DNA from: Burkholderiales bacterium
GTDB taxonomy: Bacteria > Pseudomonadota > Gammaproteobacteria > Burkholderiales > JAEUOS01
Length of the DNA stretch: 64,000 nucleotides
Assembly: GCA_016790635.1 (NCBI GenBank)
Contig: JAEUOR010000036.1
Location: 1-64,000 of the forward strand
Direction of reading: 5' to 3'
Below the pieces are notes generated by a model, which did not search any database, was not told where the DNA came from, and saw nothing but the letters and a program-made list of their open reading frames with translations. This document shows positions 8,390 through 16,800 of this stretch, in pieces (positions within the stretch are counted from its first letter, which is position 1; each line of letters opens with the position of its first letter). Both the position numbers and the translations under genes were made by a program.

Positions 8390-9573
8390 AGGTCCCGGCC
8401 CTCATCCTCAAGCCCGGCCGCGAAAAGTCGCTCAAGCGCCGCCATCCCTGGGTCTTCTCCGGTGCGGTCGAACGCGCCGAAGGTGCACCTGCGCCCGGCG
8501 CCACGATTGTCGTGCGGGCCAGCGACGGCCAACCGCTGGGACTGGCCGCCTACAGCCCGCATTCGCAGATCCGCGCGCGCATGTGGAGCTTCGCAGCGGG
8601 CGAGCGCATCGATGCGGACTGGTTCAGGCAGCGCATCGCCGCGGCGGTGGCGCGCCGCGCGGGCCTCGACCCGGCCGCAGGGGTGCGACTGGTGCACGCC
8701 GAAGCCGACGGGCTGCCCGGGCTGATCGTCGACCGCTACGCCGACCTGGCCGTGGTCCAGCTGCTGTCTGCCGGCTGCGAACACTGGCGTGAGGCGATCG
8801 TCGCCGCGCTCGTTGAGGCCACCGGGGTCGCGCAGGTCTACGAGCGCTCCGACACCGACAGCCGCGAGCTCGAGGGACTTGAGCCGCGCAGCGGCCCGCT
8901 GCACGGGCCACCGCCCGCAGCACCCGTCGAGATCGTCGAGAACGGATTGAAGCTCGCAGTCGACGTGGCGCATGGCCACAAGACCGGCTTCTACCTGGAC
9001 CAGCGCAACAACCGCGCCCGCGCGCGGGCCGCGGCCAGACCCGGCATCACGGCCCTCAACTGCTTTTGCTACACCGGCGCCTTCTCGGTGGCGCTGGCCG
9101 CCGGCGGCGCGGCGCGCGTCGTCTCGATCGACTCCTCCGCACCGGCGCTGGACCTGGCGCGCGCCAACTGGGCCGCCAACGGCCTGGACGCTGCGCATGC
9201 CGAGTGGCGCTGCGCCGACGTCTTCGAAGAACTGCGCCGCGCGCGCGACCGCGGCGAGAAGTACGACATCATCGTCCTCGACCCGCCGAAGTTCGCGCCA
9301 ACGCCAGCCAGCGTCGAGCGTGCAACGCGCGCCTACAAGGACATCAACCTGCTGGGACTGAAACTGCTGGCCCCGGGTGGACGCCTCATCACCTTCTCGT
9401 GCTCCGGCGGTGTCAGTGCCGACCTCTTCGGCAAGATCGTCGCCGGCGCGGCGGCCGATGCCGGGGTGGAAGCCATCATCGAGGCGCGCCTGGTCGCGGC
9501 AGCGGATCACCCGGTGCTGCTGTCGTTTCCGGAAGGGGAGTACCTGAAGGGCTTGGTGCTGCGGCGGATTTGA
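8386..9573 (+). CDS. rlmI: 23S rRNA m5C methyltransferase, RlmI-type
   Basis: Predicted 395-residue class I SAM-dependent RNA methyltransferase. The N-terminus (LILKPGREKSLKRRHPWVFSGAV) is a PUA RNA-binding domain; the Rossmann methyltransferase domain has NCFCYTGAFSVALAAGG (SAM motif I) near residue 225 and LDPPKFAP (motif IV) near residue 300. This architecture matches RlmI, which methylates C1962 of E. coli 23S rRNA. The GTG start overlaps the xerC stop (GTGA). It is the last gene of the metK-side rightward run; 200 bases without a recognisable gene follow. Confidence 0.88.
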   Translation: MKVPALILKPGREKSLKRRHPWVFSGAVERAEGAPAPGATIVVRASDGQPLGLAAYSPHSQIRARMWSFAAGERIDADWFRQRIAAAVARRAGLDPAAGVRLVHAEADGLPGLIVDRYADLAVVQLLSAGCEHWREAIVAALVEATGVAQVYERSDTDSRELEGLEPRSGPLHGPPPAAPVEIVENGLKLAVDVAHGHKTGFYLDQRNNRARARAAARPGITALNCFCYTGAFSVALAAGGAARVVSIDSSAPALDLARANWAANGLDAAHAEWRCADVFEELRRARDRGEKYDIIVLDPPKFAPTPASVERATRAYKDINLLGLKLLAPGGRLITFSCSGGVSADLFGKIVAGAAADAGVEAIIEARLVAAADHPVLLSFPEGEYLKGLVLRRI

Positions 9574-9773
9574 AACCGCCTGCTTCCATCCGGGAAGCCT
9601 CGCGTTCCGAGCCACCAAGTCCAGGATCCGAGGACGGGCCTCAATCTGGCCTGCAAAATCGCATCGTCGGCTGCCATATCGCTGATATCATCGCGGCGCG
9701 GCCCAAAAAACGGCATTGTCCTGAATTCTGCAAAGCGCGCGGGCCCTCGCGAGCATGCCCGAGGAGACGCACC

Positions 9774-10775
9774 ATGCTTGACGGTATTTCGCTCGGCTGC
9801 AACGGCCGCGGCGTGCAGCACATTGCCGGCACACCGATCACGGTGGACGAGCAGTTCCGCCTGCTCAAGTCGGCCGGCATCTTCGATCACTTCGACCGCA
9901 TGCCGCAGCCGGGGCAGGAGCGCGAGTATGTGGATGCGGCCAACCGCCACGGCGTGCCCATCCGCACCGGGCTGTGGTCGTACACCATCGGCAAAGACGA
10001 AGCGCAGCTGGAGAAAAACCTGCGCGTGTGCAAGGACGCCGGCGGCGAGTTCCACGACATCATGCCTCTCACGCGGCACGCCGCCGGGCACGTGGTGACC
10101 GACCGCGAGGCGCTGGAGTTCTACCTGCATGCGCACGAAGTGGCGCAAAAGGTCGGCATCGGCATCGGCTTCGAGGTGCACATCTACATGTTCACCGAAG
10201 ACTTCCGCCGCGTCATGCCGCTGGCGCGCGCCGTGCGCGAGCGCGGCGTGCCGTTCAACTTCATCCTCGACCACAGCCACGTGCTGCTCAAGGTGGAGAA
10301 TCCCGAAGAGCAGGACGTGAGCGGCATTCGCGAAGACGTCGAGGCCGGCCGCTGCATCATCGACCCCTACGAAGAAGGCAACGTGCTCGATGAGTGGATC
10401 GCCGAGGACATGATCCCCTGGCTGCAAGTGCGGCCGGTGTCGCCGGCGGGGCCGAAGAACCGTTGGGCACTCACCGCCGATGGCCACTGGGGCCGCGCCT
10501 GCCAGTACCCGTTTGTCAAGCCGCGCCCCGGCGAGTGGCACAGCAGCTGGCACGCCTGGCGCGTGGAACCGTGCAAGGAAGTGGTGCGGCGCGTGTTTCG
10601 CCGCCACCTGACGCATGCCGCGACGAGCCCGTTGCGCTACCTCACCACTGACATGATCGACATGCCCGACTACGGCGACGGCGCGCGCTACAGCCTGTTT
10701 GAACAGAACGTGGCCATCGCACAGTGGCTGCGCAAGACCTACGCCGAGATCAAGGCCGACGTCGCGCGGGACTAG
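9774..10775 (+). CDS. Xylose-isomerase-like TIM-barrel protein
   Basis: A 333-residue cytoplasmic protein of the sugar-phosphate isomerase/AP endonuclease family 2 fold (Pfam AP_endonuc_2-like). Segments such as GFEVHIYMFTEDFRRVMPLA and FNFILDHSHVLL, with acidic and histidine residues on successive strands, fit a divalent-metal TIM-barrel site. GAGGAGA lies 7 bases before the ATG. Family members include isomerases, epimerases and inositol catabolic enzymes; nothing nearby identifies the substrate. It converges on the MAPEG gene with a 4-base overlap of the two stops. The 200 bases before it (9574-9773) contain no gene I can recognise. Confidence 0.75.
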   Translation: MLDGISLGCNGRGVQHIAGTPITVDEQFRLLKSAGIFDHFDRMPQPGQEREYVDAANRHGVPIRTGLWSYTIGKDEAQLEKNLRVCKDAGGEFHDIMPLTRHAAGHVVTDREALEFYLHAHEVAQKVGIGIGFEVHIYMFTEDFRRVMPLARAVRERGVPFNFILDHSHVLLKVENPEEQDVSGIREDVEAGRCIIDPYEEGNVLDEWIAEDMIPWLQVRPVSPAGPKNRWALTADGHWGRACQYPFVKPRPGEWHSSWHAWRVEPCKEVVRRVFRRHLTHAATSPLRYLTTDMIDMPDYGDGARYSLFEQNVAIAQWLRKTYAEIKADVARD

Positions 10776-11206
10776 GTCGCCGTCTTGCCGGCGAGCCCGA
10801 TGACAAACGCCGCCCAAAGCCCGACCAGCAGCGCAAACCCCGCCCCAAAAGCCGCGAAGCGCTGCATGACGCGGTTGTAGGTGCAGTGAATGAAGCTGTG
10901 GACCGCGCGCAGCGCGACGTACACCCAAGCACCGACGATGAGCCAGTCCGGCACATGGTGCGCGCCGATGGCGGTTGCAACCAACGCATAAAACAGGACC
11001 GGGGTCTCGAACAAATTCCTGAAGTTGTCGGCCGCCTGCACATTCTGCAGTTTGGCCGCCATCAATACCGAAGTCGACGCCGCCTGCGGGTGCACGCGCT
11101 TCTCGCGCATTTCCTGCGATCGGACATAAAGCAGCCTGAGCCCCACCAGGACGGTAAGGATGACGAGCGCAAAGGCGGGCAGGGCAAGCTGGAGGGATGG
11201 CGACAT
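10772..11206 (-). CDS. MAPEG family membrane protein
   Basis: A 144-residue integral membrane protein with four hydrophobic helices (about residues 5-28, 66-82, 88-107 and 115-138). DNFRNLFETPVLFYAL and the conserved RAVHSFIHC segment match the MAPEG family (membrane-associated eicosanoid/glutathione metabolism), whose bacterial members are glutathione transferase-like. The role in this organism is not defined by its neighbours. The gene overlaps the stop codon of the TIM-barrel gene on the other strand. Confidence 0.85.
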   Translation of the reverse strand: MSPSLQLALPAFALVILTVLVGLRLLYVRSQEMREKRVHPQAASTSVLMAAKLQNVQAADNFRNLFETPVLFYALVATAIGAHHVPDWLIVGAWVYVALRAVHSFIHCTYNRVMQRFAAFGAGFALLVGLWAAFVIGLAGKTAT

Positions 11207-11323
11207 GGGAATTGGAATGAGGTGTACGGCTGGGTTTACCGGAAGATGGCCAGCCGCTTTGCGGCTCCCACCCAGGCAAGGAGTCTGACATACCTGCCGC
11301 GATCGTCGTGCGCAGGTATCGGG

Positions 11324-11614
11324 TCACTCGGGCACATGCCCGCAATGACGACAACTCTTTGTGAACAGGTTCGGATACGGCGCGACGTCCCCGCCCGACT
11401 GCGAGCCCGTGAAACGCTGGCCACATGCCGGACAGCGAACCAGAACAAGCAACCCAGAGGCGGCGAAAGTGAGCAGGAAGCCAACGCCCAGGATTGCCTT
11501 GACCGTACCTGGATGCTGGCTGGCCAGGAGAATCCCTGCCATGCCCGCGGCCACGGCCATCAGCCCGAAAGCACAGCCGTAGCGCAAGAGCGAGAGACGT
11601 GTGGCGACTGGCAT
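11324..11614 (-). CDS. Small membrane protein with C-terminal zinc ribbon
   Basis: A 96-residue hypothetical protein with two predicted transmembrane helices (about residues 10-30 and 40-58) followed by a cytoplasmic or periplasmic zinc-ribbon: CPACG near residue 62 and CRHCG near residue 89. The layout suggests a metal-structured tail on a small membrane anchor; no function is known to me. It stands alone on the minus strand between the MAPEG and TctC-type genes, with 100-130 base gaps on both sides. Confidence 0.6.
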   Translation of the reverse strand: MPVATRLSLLRYGCAFGLMAVAAGMAGILLASQHPGTVKAILGVGFLLTFAASGLLVLVRCPACGQRFTGSQSGGDVAPYPNLFTKSCRHCGHVPE

Positions 11615-11746
11615 CAGGCAGCCCGAGAGCGATGGAGCCGATCTTCGTCGACCCGCGGCACAGCAGTGCGATGGATGCCTTTCCTGCTCATGGCGACCCG
11701 GTCATGGCGAGTCAAGCCGCGCGCTCGCAGCGCTGCCCCTGACTCG

Positions 11747-12709
11747 CTAAAGCTTGAAGTTTGATTTCGCAACGAAGGCCCTCCAGCGCGCCGACTCCTG
11801 GGCAATGTAGGCACCGAATGCGTCGGACGTGCCGGGCGAGGGTTCGATATCCCATTTGGCGAACGTCGCCTTCAACTCCGGATCGGCAAGCGCGCGTCCG
11901 ATCTCGGTGTTGAGGCGGGCGACGACCGCACTCGGCAGTCCCGCCGGCCCGACGAACCCCCACCAGAAATGGACGTCGAGACCGGCCACGCCCTGTTCAG
12001 CCAAGGTGGGCACCTGCGGCAACGCCGTCAGGCGCTTGGGGCCGGTGACCGCCAGGGCGCGAATCTTGCCGGCCCGGATGTGCGCCAGCGGCGCCGGCAG
12101 CGAGTCGAACATCGCATCGATCTCGCCGCCCAGCATGGCGATGTACGCGGTGGCGCCGCCCTTGTACGGCACATGCGTCATGTCCACGCCGGTCGCCTGC
12201 TTGAGCATCTCGCTCGCGAGATGATGCACGCTCCCCTGGCCGGGCGAACCATAGTTGACCTTGCCCGGATTTCTCCTGGCCCAGGCAAGGAACTCCTGCA
12301 TGCTCGCGGCAGGCACATCGGGCTTCACCATCCAGATGTACGGACCACGCGCAACCTCGATGATGGCCGCGAACGCCTTTGCCGGGTCGTAGGGCGCGGC
12401 ACTCATCGTCGCCGGCGCCACGGCAAGGTTGGCCGCCACGCCAAACAGCAGCGTGTGACCGTCCGGTTCCGCGCGCGCCACCGCCGTGCCGGCGATCGTC
12501 CCCGCAGCACCGGCGCGGTTCTCGATGACCACAGGCTGGCCCAGGCGCTCGGACAACTTCGTGCCGACCAGGCGCAGCACCGTGTCGGTCGGGCCGCCCG
12601 GCGGAAAGCCGTTCAAGATCGTCACCGGCCGTGACGAATAGGACTGGGCCGCAACGGACGCGCAAAGCAAGAGTCCGGCAACAGAGAGGATGACGCGCAC
12701 TAATTGCAT
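11747..12709 (-). CDS. Tripartite tricarboxylate transporter (TctC/Bug) binding protein
   Basis: A 320-residue periplasmic solute-binding protein. The N-terminus MQLVRVILSVAGLLLCASVAAQ is a signal peptide; PVTILNGFPPGGPTDTVLR and the later THVPYKGG are hallmarks of the Bug family. These bind carboxylates or other small organics. The start is the ATG at 12709 rather than a farther in-frame ATG, because it sits directly before the signal peptide. No TctA/TctB membrane genes are adjacent, as is usual for the expanded orphan Bug proteins of Burkholderiales, so the ligand is unknown. Confidence 0.9.
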   Translation of the reverse strand: MQLVRVILSVAGLLLCASVAAQSYSSRPVTILNGFPPGGPTDTVLRLVGTKLSERLGQPVVIENRAGAAGTIAGTAVARAEPDGHTLLFGVAANLAVAPATMSAAPYDPAKAFAAIIEVARGPYIWMVKPDVPAASMQEFLAWARRNPGKVNYGSPGQGSVHHLASEMLKQATGVDMTHVPYKGGATAYIAMLGGEIDAMFDSLPAPLAHIRAGKIRALAVTGPKRLTALPQVPTLAEQGVAGLDVHFWWGFVGPAGLPSAVVARLNTEIGRALADPELKATFAKWDIEPSPGTSDAFGAYIAQESARWRAFVAKSNFKL

Positions 12710-12787
12710 TCCGTTGCTCCGGTATTCCGCAATGGATCGATCCGGCTGTTGCCCTTGATGGGGGAGCGGCGCGACGGCACGCATTCG

Positions 12788-13132
12788 TTACGTCTCCACG
12801 TTGACTCGGTCGCCCGTGGTACTGGGGGCCGAAACGACGAGAAACGTAACATCGGCGTCGCCGGTATTGCGGACACGATGAGTACTCCCCGGAGGGACTT
12901 CAAGGGCGTCTCCACGAGCGAGGTGATGAACGCGGCAATCGATGTCAATATCCAGTGTACCTTCCAACACGTAGAACAGCTGGCGTGCGCGCGCGTGGTA
13001 ATGCCTCACTTCGCCTGCGCTCGGCGGAATGCGCTCCTGGATCACGCTCAAGTCCGGCCGATCTAAAAGGCGCCAGCCATCACAAACTCCGCCCCATCGA
13101 TAGTGCTCCGCCGTCTCGCGGTTCTTGATCAT
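12788..13132 (-). CDS. Cupin domain protein
   Basis: A 114-residue single-domain cupin. The two conserved motifs are visible: HYHARARQLFYVLEGTLDID (motif 1, with metal-binding histidines and glutamate) and LEVPPGSTHRVRNTGD (motif 2 with the final histidine). It is probably a small metal-dependent beta-barrel enzyme or sensor; the substrate is unknown. The start is the ATG in MIKNRETAEHYRW. It follows an attC-like palindromic region by 16 bases and may belong to the same acquired segment as the next ORF upstream. Confidence 0.8.
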   Translation of the reverse strand: MIKNRETAEHYRWGGVCDGWRLLDRPDLSVIQERIPPSAGEVRHYHARARQLFYVLEGTLDIDIDCRVHHLARGDALEVPPGSTHRVRNTGDADVTFLVVSAPSTTGDRVNVET

Positions 13133-13148
13133 GCTGATGCTTCCATCT

Positions 13149-13235
13149 GTCAAACATGAGGGTGACCGGCGCTGCGCGGCCTTATCGGGCAGCGTCTGGC
13201 TGCCGGAGGAAGCAAGGTGGAGCGCCATGTTAGGT
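13149..13235 (-). repeat. Possible integron attC-like element
   Basis: On the minus strand, ACCTAAC (matches RYYYAAC) contains the stop codon of the membrane-protein ORF, and 80 bases on, GTTTGAC (one mismatch to GTTRRRY) sits 16 bases before the cupin ATG. Between them are imperfect palindromes: AACATG (13153-13158) with CATGTT (13226-13231), CGCTGC with GCAGCG, and GGCAGC with GGCTGCC. Size, symmetry and stop-in-core position fit an integron recombination site, but one core is imperfect and no integrase is present. Confidence 0.3.
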
Positions 13236-13679
13236 TGCTTTCGCTCCCATGACCTTGTACCCGACAAAACAGAGAAGCAAGCCAATGCTCGACCACAGGC
13301 CGAACGCAAGATACCGCGCAACTGTTTCACCGAATGATTGTGATGCCAAGAGAATGAGCCCGCACATAGCACGACATGTACCGGAGCCGTTGGGCAAAGG
13401 TTGATTGCCCGCAATGAAACTTACCCCGGAGAAAATGCCAAACGCTCCAAGCAAGAGCAGGACTACGCCCATAGGTTTGAGGCTAAGCTTATAGCTCCGC
13501 AATAAACGCTTTTCGGTGTGCTCCTTGAGCGCCAGTGTAAGTGCGAGCAGAAACGCCACGAAGCCGGAGAAAACTACGATCGTCGTGAGATCGGTGTCTG
13601 GCCGAAAAATGAGAGCTGCAAGCGCAATTCCGGCCCCACCAAGAATTGCGAGTTGTAGAAGGATGCGCAGGGCTCTCAT
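13230..13679 (-). CDS. Hypothetical membrane protein, AT-richer, cassette-like
   Basis: A 149-residue protein of unknown family with four predicted transmembrane helices (about residues 5-20, 28-45, 63-83 and 118-140). The start MRALRILLQLAILGG is chosen because a GGGA sequence lies 7-10 bases upstream; earlier in-frame ATGs exist at 13691 and 13763. Its base composition and codon use (AAA, AGA, TTG, CTA are frequent) differ from neighbouring genes. The stop TAA is embedded in an attC-like core. All this suggests recent acquisition, perhaps as an integron gene cassette. No function can be assigned. Confidence 0.6.
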   Translation of the reverse strand: MRALRILLQLAILGGAGIALAALIFRPDTDLTTIVVFSGFVAFLLALTLALKEHTEKRLLRSYKLSLKPMGVVLLLLGAFGIFSGVSFIAGNQPLPNGSGTCRAMCGLILLASQSFGETVARYLAFGLWSSIGLLLCFVGYKVMGAKAT

Positions 13680-13804
13680 TGAAATTCCCATCCCGGCGAC
13701 GGTTGATTCATTGGCAGAAAGCATACGCCGATCGTCTACGCGAATCAGTCGCAGACCCCTCACGATTGATTGCTAGGCTTCGCCTCCTGCACTAGACTTG
13801 CACC

Positions 13805-14224
13805 ATGTCCCCGGCCATTTCCCCCGACCCCACCGTACACAGGCTGCGCAGCCGCGGCGCGCGCGTGACTTCGGCGCGCGTGGCCGTGCTGGACGTGCTC
13901 ACCCGTTCCGACCGGGCTCTCACGCATCGCGAGATAGAGGACGGCTTGGCTGGCATGCGCGTGGACCGGGTCACGGTCTACCGCGTGCTCGAGTGGCTGA
14001 CTTCCGAAGGCCTGGCGCACCGGATCGCCGACGACGACCGGGTGACGCGCTTTTCGGCGGCTGGGGATTCGGAACATGCCCATGCGCACTTCAAGTGCGG
14101 CGCCTGCGGCGGGGTGTACTGCATCCCGACCGGACCTGCGCTCAAGCTGCGGCTGCCGGCGGGGTTTCGGGCCGGCGAGGTCGAGTTGACCATCAAGGGC
14201 ACGTGCGCGCACTGCGCTGCGTAG
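13805..14224 (+). CDS. zur: Fur family regulator, probably Zur
   Basis: A 139-residue metalloregulator: winged-helix domain (about residues 10-85, with VTSARVAVLDVL and RVDRVTVYRVLEWL) and a dimerisation/metal domain with HAHAHFKCGACGGVYC and a C-terminal CAHC. The two CxxC pairs form the structural zinc site. Fur, Zur and PerR cannot be separated by motif alone. The zinc-related genes directly downstream (DUF2796, MacB-like ABC transporter, DUF3299, COG0523 GTPase, zinc-finger-less DksA) make Zur the best call. No clear Zur box was found in the short upstream gap. Confidence 0.8.
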   Translation: MSPAISPDPTVHRLRSRGARVTSARVAVLDVLTRSDRALTHREIEDGLAGMRVDRVTVYRVLEWLTSEGLAHRIADDDRVTRFSAAGDSEHAHAHFKCGACGGVYCIPTGPALKLRLPAGFRAGEVELTIKGTCAHCAA

Positions 14225-14255
14225 TTTCGTGCTGTCCTGGAAGGAAAGGTTCGTC

Positions 14256-14825
14256 ATGTCCACGCTTCGTCCGCTCGCCGTCGTGTTTGCGGCGCTCCTT
14301 GTCGCCGCCGCCGCCCTGCCTGCCCAGGCCGGCAAAGGACACGTGCATGGCCTGGCCACGCTCAAGGTCGCGGTCGACGGGGAGACGCTGACGTTGACCC
14401 TGGAAAGTCCGCTGGACAACCTGCTTGGATTCGAGCGCGCCCCGCGCGACGACGCCGAGCGCCGCGCTGTGGCGACCATGGCCGAGCGCCTGCGCAACCC
14501 CGAGAAGATGCTGCTGCCGGCGGCTGCGGCGCGCTGCACGCTGGCCGAGGTGCGCCTGACCTCCTTGGTCCTGGCCGGCACGCCCGCACACGATGCTCCC
14601 GCCGGGGCTGCCGGCGCGGCTGCCGCGGCCAAGCCTGCCGACGGCCACGGCGACCTGATGGCGCAGTACCGCTACCGCTGTGCGGCGCCGGCCGAACTGC
14701 GCAGCGTCGAGGTGCGCTTTTTCGAGTCGTTTCGCCGCCTGGCCTCGATCAACGCGCAGGTGGCCGGGGCCAAGGGCCAGTCGGCGAAGCGGCTGACACC
14801 CAAGCAGAGCGTCCTCAAGTTGTGA
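14256..14825 (+). CDS. DUF2796 periplasmic metal-binding protein (ZrgA-like)
   Basis: A 189-residue secreted protein. The signal peptide MSTLRPLAVVFAALLVAAAALPAQA is followed by GKGHVHGLATLKVAVDG, the conserved histidine-containing start of DUF2796, and DNLLGFERAP. A flexible alanine-rich linker (about residues 115-130) includes HD and DGHGD histidines that could bind metal. DUF2796/ZrgA proteins are linked to zinc uptake in Vibrio and are Zur-controlled in Pseudomonas. The ATG at 14256 fits the signal peptide and has AAGGAAAGG upstream. The next gene's GTG overlaps its stop. Confidence 0.8.
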   Translation: MSTLRPLAVVFAALLVAAAALPAQAGKGHVHGLATLKVAVDGETLTLTLESPLDNLLGFERAPRDDAERRAVATMAERLRNPEKMLLPAAAARCTLAEVRLTSLVLAGTPAHDAPAGAAGAAAAAKPADGHGDLMAQYRYRCAAPAELRSVEVRFFESFRRLASINAQVAGAKGQSAKRLTPKQSVLKL

Positions 14826-15541
14826 GCGCGACGGCTGTCGCGGCCATCGAAGTCCGGGATCTGCGTTTTCGCTGGTCGGGCGCGCAAGCCGATTGCCTGG
14901 ACATCGTGGAATTCACCGTGGCGCCCGGTGAAGCGGTCTTCCTGCACGGACCCAGCGGCAGCGGCAAGAGCACGCTCTTGAACCTGCTGGGCGGCGTCGT
15001 CTTGCCGCAGGCGGGCGCCGTGCGCCTGCTGGGCCATGACCTGACCGGACTTGCCGGCGCGGCGCGCGACCGCCTGCGCGCCGACCACATGGGATTCATC
15101 TTCCAGCAGTTCAACCTGGTGCCCTACCTGCCGGTCCTTGAAAACGTGCTCCTGGCGACGCGGTTTTCCGCGCGCAGGAGGGATGCGGCCGCATCGGCGC
15201 ACGGGTCCCCGGCGGCAGCTGCGCGCTCGCTCCTCGACGGACTCGAAGTGGGTGGTTTGCTCGCGGGCCAGCGTGCCGATACGCTCTCGGTCGGCCAGCA
15301 GCAACGCGTGGCTGCCGCGCGCGCCTTGATCGGCGCGCCGGAAGTCGTGATCGCCGACGAACCGACCTCGGCGCTCGACGAGGCACTGCGGCGGGCCTTC
15401 CTGGGGCTCCTCACCGCGCGCTGTCGCGCGCACGGCACGGCGCTGGTGTTCGTCAGCCACGACCGGCGCATGGCGGCGTCCTTCGATCGCAGCGTGGCGC
15501 TGGCTGACATCAATCGCCCGCAGGGCAGGAGTGGCGCATGA
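14822..15541 (+). CDS. ABC transporter ATP-binding protein, MacB/LolD type
   Basis: A 239-residue ATPase with Walker A GPSGSGKST (near residue 43), signature LSVGQQQR, Walker B VVIADEPTSALD and the switch histidine in FVSHD. FIFQQFNLVPYLPVLENV is characteristic of the LolD/MacB/FtsE branch that works with FtsX-like permeases by mechanotransmission rather than classical import. The GTG start overlaps the DUF2796 stop, and the permease gene overlaps its end, so the three proteins are coupled. In the Zur cluster it probably helps zinc acquisition; direction of transport is not shown. Confidence 0.88.
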   Translation: MSATAVAAIEVRDLRFRWSGAQADCLDIVEFTVAPGEAVFLHGPSGSGKSTLLNLLGGVVLPQAGAVRLLGHDLTGLAGAARDRLRADHMGFIFQQFNLVPYLPVLENVLLATRFSARRRDAAASAHGSPAAAARSLLDGLEVGGLLAGQRADTLSVGQQQRVAAARALIGAPEVVIADEPTSALDEALRRAFLGLLTARCRAHGTALVFVSHDRRMAASFDRSVALADINRPQGRSGA

Positions 15542-16800
15542 GCTTTCTCCTGCGCCTGGCCGCCTTGAGCGCATGGAACCGGCGCCTGACGCTGGGGTTG
15601 CTCATGGCGTCGATCGCGCTCTCGACGGTGCTCTTGGTCGGCATCGAGCGCCTGCGCCAGGACGCGCGCGCGAGTTTCAATGAAGCGGTCTCGGGCGCCG
15701 ACCTCGTGGTCGGCCCGCGCGGCAGCCCCGTGGGGCTGATCCTTTTTTCGGTGTTCCGCATCGGCGCGCCGACCGACACGCTTTCATGGGCCGCCTTCCA
15801 GAAGCTCGAACGCGACCCGGCGGTGGCCTGGGCGGTGCCGCTTTCGCTCGGCGATTCGCATCGCGGTTTCGCGGTGCTCGGCACGACAACGGCGTATTTC
15901 GAGCGCTTTCGCCACGGCGAAAAGCGACCACTCACTTTCGCTGCCGGGCGCGGTTTCAGTGGAATTTTCGAGGCCGTCATCGGCGCGGAGGTGGCGGAAC
16001 GCCTGAAGTACACCGTCGGCGCGCGCATCACCCTCGCGCACGGCACGGGCGAGTTCGCGCTGGCCGAACACACCGACAAGCCATTCACGGTCACCGGCAT
16101 CCTGACCCGCACCGGCACCCCGGTCGATCGGACCGTGCACGTGAGCCTGGAGGCGATCGAGGCGATTCACCTGGATTGGCGCGGCGGCACGCCCATCCCG
16201 GGCGTGGTGATCCCGCCGGAATTCGTGCGCAAGTTCGACCTGACGCCCAAGACCATCAGCGCCGCCTTGGTCGGGCTCAACAGTCGCGCCGAGGTGTTCG
16301 AAGCACAGCGACGCCTGCACGCCGAGCGCGCCGAGCCCATGCTGGCCGTCCTGCCCGGGGTGGCGCTGGATGAACTGTGGCAGCTCCTGGGCACGGCCGA
16401 ACGCACGCTCTCGGTCGTGTCCGCGCTGGTGGCGCTGGTGTCGTTTGCCGGGCTGATCGCGGCCGTGCTGGCCGGGCTCAACGAGCGCCGCCGCGAACTG
16501 GCCATCCTGCGCGCGGTCGGTGCACGGCCGCGCGAGCTCACTTTGCTACTGTTCTGCGAGGGGATACTTGTCACTGTCGGCGGGGTCGCCGCGGGGTTGA
16601 CCATCCTTGCGCTTGGCACGGCCGCATTCGGCGATACACTGCTCTCTGCCTACGGCGTGCAGCTCGCCACCCGCCTGCTGACCATGGACGAGGCGCCGCT
16701 CGTCGCCGGTGTCCTGGCGGCGGGTTGCCTGGCCAGCCTGGTTCCCGGCATACGCGCCTACCGGCTTTCCCTCGCAGACGGACTGACACCGCATACATGA
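15538..16800 (+). CDS. ABC transporter permease, FtsX/MacB type
   Basis: A 420-residue inner-membrane protein with one N-terminal helix (about residues 17-40), a large periplasmic domain (about 45-280) and three C-terminal helices (about 290-410), the MacB/LolC fold. LVALVSFAGLIAAVLAGLNERRRELAILRAVGARP is the FtsX-like cytoplasmic coupling region. It partners with the preceding ATPase; start and stop overlap both neighbours by four bases. The order DUF2796-ATPase-permease-DUF3299 recalls the zinc-starvation operon PA4063-PA4066 of P. aeruginosa, from memory. Confidence 0.87.
   Translation: MSFLLRLAALSAWNRRLTLGLLMASIALSTVLLVGIERLRQDARASFNEAVSGADLVVGPRGSPVGLILFSVFRIGAPTDTLSWAAFQKLERDPAVAWAVPLSLGDSHRGFAVLGTTTAYFERFRHGEKRPLTFAAGRGFSGIFEAVIGAEVAERLKYTVGARITLAHGTGEFALAEHTDKPFTVTGILTRTGTPVDRTVHVSLEAIEAIHLDWRGGTPIPGVVIPPEFVRKFDLTPKTISAALVGLNSRAEVFEAQRRLHAERAEPMLAVLPGVALDELWQLLGTAERTLSVVSALVALVSFAGLIAAVLAGLNERRRELAILRAVGARPRELTLLLFCEGILVTVGGVAAGLTILALGTAAFGDTLLSAYGVQLATRLLTMDEAPLVAGVLAAGCLASLVPGIRAYRLSLADGLTPHT

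Noticed and set aside
9507-11426. A very long minus-strand open frame (about 640 codons) through the TIM-barrel and rlmI region
   Set aside because: It is antisense to two well-supported genes, has no domain, and its amino acid make-up (Arg/His/Ala-rich) is typical of out-of-frame high-GC sequence.
13141-13229. N-terminal extension of the cupin gene starting at the GCG-rich ATG in the palindromic region
   Set aside because: The added residues are not cupin-like, and the internal ATG at 13132 begins a standard single-domain cupin.
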